Assembly (NCBI GenBank): GCA_025738555.1
Contig: JAOVFP010000007.1
Span: 2,976,001-3,040,000 of the forward strand
Length of the DNA: 64,000 nucleotides
Source: Cyathus striatus
Taxonomy: Eukaryota > Basidiomycota > Agaricomycetes > Agaricales > Nidulariaceae
Direction of reading: 5' to 3'
This document shows, in pieces, positions 47,394-57,513 of the stretch; position 1 is the stretch's first letter, and each line of letters begins with the position of its first letter. The notes below the pieces were generated by a model. The model saw only the letters and a program-made list of their open reading frames with translations. It was not told where the DNA came from and made no database searches. Both the position numbers and the translations under genes were made by a program.

Positions 47394-47890
47394 TAGATAG
47401 CTACATATTATTAATCCTCATTATAATAAATCCATTTAATTAGCAGTAATTATAATAATTACCATAATTATGCAACACAAGATAAGCAATAGCTTGAATT
47501 ACTTTGTAAGTAAATATAATTACACTGCATACCTTATATAATTACACTACTTTACCTACATAATTATACATATTTGTGGTCAATTCGAATGGGTGAAATT
47601 AAAATTTAGTGACTAATTATTGCATATTAGTTTTAAATATGTATCATTGCTTTAAGTACTTTAAAAGGGATATATAATTATTAGAACATATATTTATACT
47701 ATTAAAACTCATATTTAAAGCATTTGAATATATAATTTTAGCACTAGAATATATATTTAAAGTAACCTCAATGACATATAATAAATTAAATATTACTTTT
47801 GATATTGAATATCTGACATAATATTTAACATTTTCAACAATGAGTTTATATTAAATCTAATGCCTAAGCAATATCATGAATATCTATTAT
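47394..47890. other. AT-rich spacer after NLR C
   Basis: Strongly AT-rich, many ATTATA and TAATTA strings, no coding potential seen. Confidence 0.5.
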
Positions 47891-47899
47891 ACCACATCA

Positions 47900-48430
47900 T
47901 CATCCAATTCCACATCAGAAACATCACTCATTTCATCAAAATCCAATGTTTTCTGTACCTTTGAGAAAATATTATTGCCCAACATTGTCTCAGTTCTGCA
48001 TATGTAAGTGACAGTGTTTCAATATACAATGAATTTAACCAGGAAATGTACCTGTATATCATGAATTTTCTTAAGAGGTGTCACATGGCCAATGTATATG
48101 CCTTCAAGCATATCTGCATTAAATTCAGAAGTTCACTTCTCACCACTTTGCCAATCAGAAAGCACAGAGTGAATCTAAATGTACAATATCAGTTAAGTAA
48201 TACTATAATGGTAACTATATGTAGGGAACTTACAGTGGTTGAAATCATTGCAACCATAGAAATGGTAACCTCAAGTCTGGTTTCCAGTTATAGGAAGACT
48301 TGAATACCTTTGCATGTTTAACAGCAAGTGGATCCTTCTGACATGTGCTCATGAAAATGTAACTTTGAAGACCAGCGATTATGCATGGATGTTGATACAG
48401 TTCCTTCTTGATAATATTCCCAGCCTACAA
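47900..48430 (-). pseudogene. Degenerate gene fragment, probably transposon-derived
   Basis: On the minus strand, a GT...AG-bounded stretch encodes GNIIKKELYQHPCIIAGLQS and continues to DPLAVKHAK. Further downstream are FKSSYNWKPDLRLPFLWLQ and, after a further break, SDWQSGEK and SEFNADMLEGIYIGHV. These blocks look like exons of one protein with stops between them. I cannot assign a family; the context of KDZ and hAT relics suggests a transposon-associated gene. Confidence 0.35.
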
Positions 48431-48539
48431 TACATATGAACAATGAGAAAGTATTGTTCTTGGATAGACAAGGTCATTAATAAGAGCCAGTACATGAGTT
48501 CTTCATTCATCAACAGTATGCTTAGCAGTAATTTATGCT

Positions 48540-48722
48540 CCCCCACAGGTCCATGTGGACTCCACATAACCTCCTTAAAATCTACATGGACTCCATGTTG
48601 AGTCCACATGGAGTTCATGAATTCCATGTATACTCCTTGTGGAGTTCACATGGAGTATATGTAAACTTTACTCATAGATTAAAATTCATATTTACTCCAC
48701 ATTGTGTCTGTGTGGAGTCAGA
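48540..48722. repeat. Cluster of short palindromic CCACATGGAGT motifs
   Basis: At least seven variants of GGAGTCCACATGGA or its complement occur in about 180 bp, several in opposite orientation (for example GTCCATGTGGACTCC near 48551). The block could fold into multiple hairpins or be a small foldback element. No ORF is supported. Confidence 0.5.
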
Positions 48723-48729
48723 TACTTAC

Positions 48730-50739
48730 TGGTAAAATCCTTCATTGGCCATCACTAAATTCTGGAGAACCACCCGAGCAGTTATGACCCATCACAATGT
48801 GCCACATTTAACATGATGCACCACAATCTCATGATCACATCATAACTGATGTTGATGAAATTTGAGCTGCCCTCAACTCGATAATTCTGGTGGTGAATCA
48901 CAATCCAACCTGTGGTTGTATACATATCATAATATTATCTGACATATAGCATGAAATTATGTTTTATTATGTAGTTATATGGACCTTGTGACTATGAGGG
49001 GTTATTATATACCAATCATAATGCATTATGAGTAGCTATATTTATCAGAAATGGCATACTGTGTGCAAACAATATGTGAGCAATAATAAATGTATATTCA
49101 ACTTAACATTACTTATTAGTTAGGACATTATATCTGATCTTATTTATTATTTGAATATTATATACAAGCATTGTAATCTATGTAATGATGGTAGTAATTA
49201 CTAGTACAGTTTAAGTAACTAGCATTGCACTAGTATAAATAAGAAGAAGAATAAAGGGATTACATACTTATTGAAGGTGCTTACCAAGGTTTCAAGTCAG
49301 TGCTCAAGTGGAGTCACTAACAAGTTGCTAGCCCTTTCAATTCACATTGAATCCTGCCTGCCTATATTCTTTTCAATGTGGAGTACTCTTACAAATACTC
49401 TGGGTCATAGAGTTAGAAGGTGGGGCTCTGAGTGGCATGTACTGTCATGCCTTTCAAAACACTTGGTAAATTTGGAGTTGGTGATGTCGTGGATAACTGA
49501 TGCTTTAGGCTGTTCACATTTGGTTCACATCTTCAAAGTTCAAAGTACTTACTTGCCAGGGGAATGTGCAAGTTCCACATACATATTTTGTGTGACCAGA
49601 TATAGTTTATATCAATGATCATCTAGAAATGTATAACATTTAATAGACTTACTACATTAGATTGGTTTATTTGTCAGAATGCTTGAAAATCAATCAGGAA
49701 AGTGTTCAATTATATATGCTATTTCGGTTTAATGAAGACTTGACAATGTTCTCCAAGCCCTGTAATGTGTCATGCAGAGCCACTTTAAATTGTTCCCAAA
49801 AACATTTTAAACAAATACATACCCTTTTCTTTCAAAATACCAAAGTCATTCTGCAGATACTAGCACCAATGAGATCCCATTCTTCATTATGACCAAGTCC
49901 TTCAAGTTACAGACCAAACGAGAGGGTGCACAGTGTTGGAAATGAACCCAAGAACCCTAGACTAAGCCCCGAGTATGAGAACTTGCCCAAAGCTATGCAT
50001 ACAGTGCACTAGCTAAGCACAGAACCAGAACTGATAGAACACATGCATACTGCACATAGGCCAGGAGAAAGAGTACTGCTTGTGAAGGTCAAACGAGATC
50101 AGAATGAGAGCATGAGAGCAGTGTAATGATGGTGCACTGTCAAGCTAAGTGAAGACACATCATGCATCACTGCCATGGGTTCTGAATTAGAAAGGCACTG
50201 AGGAGAGTGCCCATGTGAGCATGTGCTGTCGTAATATGGTGTCAGATAGATGGCTGAGAAAGTGCTGGTGGATAGGCTGTGAACACACAGACCAGTGCTG
50301 GGCACTGACTAACTGACAGCCTAGACCAGAGCTACCATATGGGTAGGAAAGCACAGTAGATAAGGAACTGTAAGTAAGCATGTGAGTAATTGTATATAGA
50401 TGAGCAAGGAGGGAAAGGAACAGCAGGAACTGCACAGGCATTCTTCCCCCCACAGACAGGGCAGTGTATCAGACAGAACAGTACAGAAATAGAATACAAA
50501 TTCGATGTACTGATTTAAAACTGAACTCATTTTGAACTAAAATCTGAACTGTTGATCATTGAATCATTGAAGTCCCACTGCATACTAAAAATAGATGTAC
50601 CTTGTTCTAAATTTAGTTTACCTTTGAAAAGAACCAACATTCGCACGCCCTCGAACTTATTAAATCTTTGAGCTCAGGAACTTAGAATATAAAATTGCAC
50701 TGGAATTAGGAAACTATTCTAAGTGTATATTAAAGTAAT
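48730..50739. other. 2-kb stretch without a recognisable gene
   Basis: Short frames on both strands (49271-49618, 50187-50530) lack known motifs and splice logic. I see no clear terminal repeats. Confidence 0.4.
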
Positions 50740-51520
50740 CTAAACCTGTGCACTAAGTACATCACTATGATTAATATAATGGTAAGAGTCAACAACAAAT
50801 CATGTTGTATTTTTCCACTCTATCCATTTCCCATTTGTAGCTGCACTTTTGAGAAGAACACAGGCTTTATCTATGCATACATAACTTGGCCAAACATCCT
50901 CTGTTGGAAATACTTTTTCTAAAAATTCAAATATTTGATCTATAGACTCAGACTTATCAAACTTTGCCCAAGCAAGAACTACACCACATGGTGCACAGAT
51001 TGTTTCAACACAATAAAATTGTGATGGAGAAAAGTAGTCCTTTTTTTCTTTTCCTCCCTGGAGCTCATAATATCATGTGCTTGAACTTGTCTATTGATCT
51101 GAGGTAACCATGGGAGTCATTCTTCCTGAGTATGTCATAATATTCTTTGGACACCAATTAATGACTGTCTGCCAAATCTTGTGAGATGTGATTGCCACTT
51201 TTGCTGGTGCTCTTCACATGCCTTTGTATTTCTAACTAGATTTTTATTGCAGCCATTTACTCTGCATAAATTTTTGTGTAGTACTTCATGCATAGCACAG
51301 AAAACACCTTGTCATTGACTAGATCTTGAGTACAGTTCTCTATGGCACAATAAGCAGGTCCCATAACAATGCCATCTACAACAACCATATTTACAAGTGA
51401 TGAATTCTCATTTAAGCTTTCATTTGGACTTGGATCAACATTCATTGCATTTTGAGCATTATATCTTGCTTCAGCAGGATCTCTAGCTACTTTATCTGCA
51501 TCTTTACCTGTTACTGTACC
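50740..51520 (-). pseudogene. KDZ-transposase-associated cysteine-cluster (CxC6-like) fragment
   Basis: The minus-strand translation gives ARYNAQNAMNVDPSPNE, VVVDGIVMGPAYCAIENCTQ, then after a frame change FCAMHEVLHKNLCRVNGCNK and KACEEHQQKWQSH. A second block reads FYCVETICAPCGVVLAWAKF, then PSYVCIDKACVLLK and VVDSYHYINH. The spaced Cys/His clusters and the CIDKAC...DSYHY block match what I know of the domains that accompany KDZ transposases in basidiomycetes. Frame changes and stops (TGA at 50802-50800) show it is dead. No intact KDZ transposase core is visible nearby. Confidence 0.65.
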
Positions 51521-52593
51521 ATTTCAACTGAATGTTCATGACTTTTTGGCATGACAGAAAAATTGGGTTCATTGTTCAGTTCAGATCATGATTTTGTGTG
51601 TGACATTGGCCAAATTTGTTCAATATAACATTGTTTGAGAATTTTTTGCAATTTAGATCAATATTTATTTCACTGAACCATTGTTCAAATCACATGATCA
51701 CATGATGTGTGTGAATATAACATTTCCAAACAATTTCCGAACTTCAGCAGCCATCTGAAACATATCATTGTACCAACCTGAGAGGCTCACAGCACTGAAT
51801 ATTGTTATACAGTGAGGTAGGAAGGGTAATTTTGGTGGCTGACAAAGACTGAGGATGGGGATGATGTAGTGCTCCTTTCTAATCAATGAATATGCACCTG
51901 TCTGGTTCTTCTGAATGGACTCATGAGGTGCTGTGTCACTGAAGAGGGAGTCATCTTTAAACTTCTACATTATCTGTTCATCATCACCCATTCATTCTCA
52001 ATACCCAATGCCAATCTCAGTGATAGCCACCCAGCACCTCTAGCCATGAATATGATGACTGTGACAGGAGCAGCAAGTTCTTGTTCGCCACACCTGTATC
52101 CTTCTGCTTTCAAATCTTATACTATCCCTCTTATCCTTATGCCTCCATGCCCCTTGCAACATCTATACATTTATCTTAAGCATCCCTAGGTCTTCACTGT
52201 ACCATCTCTCTGTGCTCCATATGCATATGAAGACATGCAAAGTGTGTGAGGTAAGACTCCAAGTCTATACTATACTATACCCTATCCATATCCCTATCAC
52301 TCTACTCAGATTTGACCCCTATAAATATATTGTATTTTAGATAGTATAGGGATGTATAGAGTTTGGAAATAAAAATAAATTATATATATATTGGAGTTAA
52401 TTTTGTTCTGGAGTCTGAGTTGATTATGGGGGAAGCCAGAATAAATACAATTCAATTGTGTGGTTGAATATTGTCAGTCAGAATGTAGCTTGAGCCTTGA
52501 CTGAGTGATCAGAAAATTTTTCAATCATTATTCAATACACCATTCCATTCAAGCTTCAATTCTTGCTGACCATCTCTCAAACTGTACATTGTA
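51521..52593. other. Spacer with no recognisable gene
   Basis: No protein family seen. Near 52266-52360 there are repeated TATACTATACCCTATCC and GATAGTATAGGGAT segments in opposite orientation, resembling the hairpin at 56925-56957, so a small foldback repeat may be present at both places. Confidence 0.35.
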
Positions 52594-55108
52594 ATGGTAC
52601 CTAAGCACACAGTACCAGAATTCTTCTTTCAAATCTTTGTGAAGCATGTGTCAACACTTGAAGATCTTCAAGTCTTATTGCCAGACAGCCACCCTGTTGG
52701 AACAAAGACAACCACATTGCAACAATTTTTGCAAAAATTCCAGTACCAGCTGCACAGAATGAACACTGGGAGGTCTTCAATTGCCATATGGATATTCTCT
52801 TCAGTGAAAACCTTATTAATCATATGACTGGCTGGTTTCCCAATGTCCTGAAGGGTGAGTTTGGTATGGGCATGGTTATCACCTACTAGGGACTAACACA
52901 GGTTAGCATCCACCCAAGTGATGAACAGGTGTCACCTGTGGGTGAAGGGGGATACACGGGTGAAAAATATGAATTTTAAACTCAGCCAACCTGTTCTCCT
53001 ACCTATGCAAACTTTCATTTCATGTTGTATCAGTGGGCTGATGGTTTCTATATATTGCAGTGTATATTAGTGTACTTATACCTATGCAGATGTTTCATTG
53101 TATGATGTATTGGGATGAACTTTGGATGGTATTTTGGTGTTTAATTAATAAATTTGATGGGGAATACAATTTTGAAGTAATTGACTTCAAATTAATTAGC
53201 AAGCACACTACATAATTAGGTACAGTATACAACCGTCATGTGTCACATGTGACAGAAAACATGATGTCTTCATAACTCTTTTCTCCCTCCTCTAATTTTT
53301 ACAAAATCTGTATGGGGAGATAGCATAGTACTTTATGAATGTTGCTGCAAAATATTTAATACATTTGATGGAGGGAAGCTGGTCAAATATGCAAAATGGT
53401 GGATGGGAATGGATTTTGATCAGCATACATGGCATGACAGTCAATTATTTATTGCAAAGCCATTCAAAATTAGTAGTGCCGAAGTCCTGGATCAGTTTAT
53501 AAATAAAGTTTTGATGTCATGCAAGATGGTGAATATCACACAATCTGTAATTCTATAAAGATATGACACACACAGGTCAATAAAAGTAATACAAAATATA
53601 AATTATTGCTTTTATTCAACAACTATATACTTTAAGAGTGATTATTCCTGATTTTTTATGGTGATACAAGCCACAGAATTTTGAAATTCACTAAATTATC
53701 CAAACCCACCATTTTGTTTTGCATATAGTCCATAGGAGTGTGAGTATTTTGAATAGCTAATTCATGGAACATTTTTACAGCATGCTATTCCTTACTATTC
53801 AAAAAGAATTGGTGTAATAGGTGTCCATTTAGGATCAGGAGAAGCAAAATGAGAAAGATTGTCACGTGATGCAATGGCATCACATGCAACAGTGGAATAC
53901 TGTAGGGTCTAAACAGGGTTCAAGGAACAGGTGAGTGCAGGTACCCTCAGGTATGCATGCACCCAATCCAAATTTGCTAGTCACCCATGGGTGCCACCTG
54001 CGTAAGGCCCGGGTCCACCCATGTTAGACCCTATCACCTACCTGTGAGATACTGTGTCCATAAAACCTGACAGATTCCCATGGAGTGCTGCAATTCTAAA
54101 AGTGCTTTGTCTTGTAAATGAGCTGAAAGCAGCATATGCAGCAGCTCTCAATGTCACAGTGTCCAACAATCCTCTTTGTTCTCCCCATCTATGACTCTCT
54201 TGAGAAACATCTTGATGATGTCACTACAAGACAAGACCTCTCCTGGGAGCTCTGTACAGCAGCTGGTGTTGGTAAAGGAAAGCTCATGAAATACAAAATG
54301 AAAGTGATTACCAACCACAACTATATTCTCAAAATGGGTATGTATGACAATAATTATGCTCCTTTTACATGGAACTCAATGATACTGTGATTATTAGTCC
54401 TTCACACTTTTATGCATGTGGAGTGGTTTCATAAAACAGTTCCAAACCACCCTGACAAAGCAAAGGACAAGTATAATAAAGATCAGGTCATTCAGTGCAT
54501 CCAGGTTCTTGTTCATGCTATTGCAGAACATTATCAAGCTGAGAGTCAGATGGAGAAGGAATACCAACAAAACAGGCAATCATCATCTCAGATGCCAATA
54601 CCAGCATCATATAGTACCCAGCTCTCAACATCCAATAGCTTGGTGAGTCTTTGTGACTTTGACTTCAGTGTTCTGGTTGCATCTGCTCTGACTCTGTGTC
54701 AGCAACTTGAAGAAGAGCTCTGGTACCATTTTGCATTTGAAGGAGACCATGGTGAGGTACATGACCCTCTGTTGTGGTGGAAGGTATGTCATAGTACTTG
54801 ATATATTTCACATAAGAATGCAAGCTCAACATTTATCTACATCATAAACAGGCACATGAAACATCATTCCTCACACTGGCAAGAATGGCAAGAGACATTC
54901 TAGCCATACCTGTTACTAGTGTGTCTGTTGAGAAGATATTTTTGAAGCCTCATTGAATTTGTACTGACTTGTGGAGCTCACCACAGGCTGAAATGATCTG
55001 TAAGGCATTACTAACAAAGGTATGGATTAGGAGCAACCTTTTTGATCTTGTTCAAAAGCCAAAGCCTGTCAAAAAACATGGCAGTCAGCACCTACTGGTT
55101 GATTTGTA
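52594..55108 (+). pseudogene. Degenerate hAT transposase, interrupted by a nested hAT element
   Basis: The reliable part is 54136-55108. It has LSMSQCPTILFVLPIYDSLE, an intron with LHTFMHVEWFHKTVPNHPDK after it, and then the hAT dimerisation block (DPLLWWK, intron, AHETSFLTLARMARDILAIP VTSVSVEKIF, ICTDLWSSPQAEMICKALLTKVWIRSNLF). A stop follows EKIFLKPH. The open frame at 52594-52827 (LQQFLQKFQYQLHRMNTGR) lies upstream in the same orientation and may be an earlier exon; that link is inferred. A 1147-bp element (52887-54033) separates the two. No terminal inverted repeats were identified for this older element. Confidence 0.65.
52887..54033. mobile_element. Non-autonomous hAT element nested in the hAT relic
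   Basis: The inverted termini TAGGGACTAACACAGGT and ACCCATGTTAGACCCTA differ at four of 17 positions. A perfect 8-bp target duplication, TCACCTAC, lies at 52879-52886 and 54034-54041. Its 1147 bp have no transposase frame. Internal GTGGGTG/CACCCATGGGTG segments near both ends look like subterminal repeats. Confidence 0.8.
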
Positions 55109-55141
55109 GTTGAACATATTAGTTACATGCCAGGTAGAATA

Positions 55142-55466
55142 CTGTATTGATCAAATCAATTTGTCACCCCTCTGAGTGCATGACACACTGAACCATCAAA
55201 TCAGTTTGTCACTTTGGTAGATCCTGTGTGACGCACCAATTTTTTTTGTCACTTTCACTACTTGAACTAGCAAAAGAAAAAATTTTAGGTTAATTTAAGC
55301 CCAAATAGTAAGTTTGACCACTGCAAGAAAAAAATTTGAACCCACAGCTTTGTGTGACCATTTGAAACCTTCGTCATTTTTGAACATGACACGTGACAAG
55401 CACCGAATTTTGTCTCGTCAAAAGGGTGCATGATGCATGACAGACGAATTGATTTGATTGTTACAG
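55142..55466. mobile_element. 325-bp Tc1/mariner-type MITE
   Basis: The left end CTGTATTGATCAAATCAATT and the right end AATTGATTTGATTGTTACAG are imperfect inverted repeats flanked by TA at 55140-55141 and 55467-55468. The interior carries several GTCAC/GTGTGACGC motifs in both orientations and no ORF. Confidence 0.8.
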
Positions 55467-55539
55467 TAGTAGATGTGAATGTTATTCAGTACTGAATATA
55501 CTACATACATATGAACTGCATTTACACTGCTACTCACCA

Positions 55540-56450
55540 TCCAACTGACTCTTCCTCCTGCAGCACCATTCCCAATGAGCATACATCCTCCTTGACTTCA
55601 CAGCATCATTCCTGATAGGCTCAGGCCACCCACCCAACCCAGCCTCTCACAGTATCATCCCCAATGAGGTGAAGTGAGAGAGACAATGTCGACACCAATA
55701 TGAGACATTCTGTGCAACTTCACACCATCATCCCCAATGGGCCCTGGCCACAACTGACTCTTCCTCTCATAGTATGATCTCTGATGAGGTGAGGTGAGAG
55801 AGATGACACCAACACAGGACATTCTCTGTGACTTCACAGCATCATCCCCTTCACTGAAACTTCAGTGTCACTCCCAAGGTGAGAGAGACAATGCTGACAC
55901 CAACATGAGACATTCTGCACAATATCACAGCATCATTCCCAATGGGCCCAGGCCCCCCAACTGACTCTTCCTCCTACAGTATCATCCCTGATGAGGCAAG
56001 GTGAGAGAGATGACACTGACACCAATATGAGACATTCTGCACAACTTCACAGTGTCATCCCCAATGGGCCTAGGCCTCCCAAATGACTCTTCATCCCACA
56101 GTATCATCCCCAATTAGGCAAGGTGAGGGAGATGATGCCAACATGAGATATCCTCCATAGCTTCACAGTGTCATCCCCAATGGACCCAGGCCCCCCAACT
56201 GACCCCCCCTCCTGCAGTATTGTCCCTGACAAGACAAGGTGAGGGGGATGATGCTGACATGAGACATCCCCCATAACTTCACAGTGTCATCCCCAACAGG
56301 CCAAGACTCTCCAACTGACTCTTCCTCCCATAGTATCATCTCTGGCAAGGCAAGGTGAGAGAGATGACACTGACATGAGACATCCTCTGTGACTTCACAG
56401 CATCATCCCCTCCTCTAAAACTTCAGTGTCACTCCAAAAGAGCCCAACAT
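55540..56450. repeat. Minisatellite of 116-122-bp units
   Basis: The landmark AACTGACTCTTCCTCC (with variants) occurs at about 55543, 55752, 55959, 56081, 56197 and 56313. The spacings are near 208 bp at first and 116-122 bp later. Units also share CAGTRTCATCCCCAATGGGCC, AGGTGAGAGAGATGA and ATGAGACATYCT segments. Long open frames through it are repeat artefacts. Confidence 0.8.
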
Positions 56451-56486
56451 TCATTGGAGAACACCACAATATCAGAGAGTACATGA

Positions 56487-56600
56487 TATCACAAGGCTGG
56501 GGGCACAGAAATAACCAGAACATTTGCAGACTGGCACAAATATGGAGAGGGTGACATCACAAGGCTGGGGACAAGGGAGTGACCAGAACTATAGCAGGCT
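56487..56600 (+). repeat. Two-copy ~56-bp tandem repeat
   Basis: The block ACATCACAAGGCTGGGGRCA, followed by an ACCAGAAC and CAGRCTGGCA segment, appears near 56487 and 56548. It looks like a continuation of the minisatellite zone. Confidence 0.5.
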
Positions 56601-57513
56601 GGCAGTAAGACTCAAATACCCCCATGGCAAGAGTCCTGGGCCTGAGGTGTATCAACATGGTACCAATAGCAGGCCTAAAGGATTAAACAGACAGTCAGCT
56701 TGGGCTGGACATGATATTGGAACTAGGTGTGAAAAACTGGCTGCTGCTTGAGGTTATATGTTGTATCTAGCTAAGCATTTAGAGAACAAGTGATGGTACT
56801 GCAGCCTGCAGTAGTATGAGGGGAAAAGGGACTGGTCATGTATCACATGATCTTTTCATTACCCAATACAGTTTACACTATATCCCTATATATACTATTA
56901 GTATACTATAATTACACTATCCCTATAAATACTCAGTGAGGTGTATAGGGATAGTATAGAGTTGAAGCCTTAAATTCAACCCTGAGCATTTGTGAACTAT
57001 GATTGTATCTGATCTTCTGACCAGATAAGTGATTCCCACTAACTAATAGACTCTGAGCACTGAGCCAGCTGCACCAAGGGCCTATAATTAGGACTACCAT
57101 ATGGTGGGATCCCAAGCCCACATCTTTAGTCAGTAAGTCCCTGCAAATTATTCCATGCTTCTGAGTCTTGTAATATTAGACAACTGACAGTCCCCTATCC
57201 AGACTATCTTCTCATTCCTTTATGATTCTAGGAGCCTGTGTCATGCTTATTTTCCTATTCTAGACATCCTGTAAACTGCATAGTACTCATACAATACCTA
57301 TAAACTCCACATTGTAGCTGTTACTCCCTAGTAACTATTTTTGCCCTTTTATCATAACTCAGAGGCAAAAATTATTTCTCTCGTCTACTCTGTTTTCCTT
57401 TCTCTTAGAGTTAAACAATTTCCATGAAAAGATCTTCACACAAATATTTTGAATAAATAATAATTATTCTGTACAACAACTGCTTAAATGAATTTTGATA
57501 CTGAGAACCATTA
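56601..57513. other. Spacer downstream of NLR gene D
   Basis: No gene seen. A 12-bp perfect stem (ACTATCCCTATA ... TATAGGGATAGT) with a loop of about 14 nt lies at about 56923-56958. It could act as a foldback repeat or transcript 3' structure, but nothing proves a role. Confidence 0.35.

Noticed and set aside
48300..48627. Complete minus-strand ORF 48379-48627 as a gene
   Set aside because: It crosses the palindromic repeat cluster; only the part matching GNIIKKELYQHPC in another frame looks like coding sequence.
55655..56348. Minus-strand frames across the minisatellite
   Set aside because: They repeat the same low-complexity peptide with each unit and reflect the tandem repeat.
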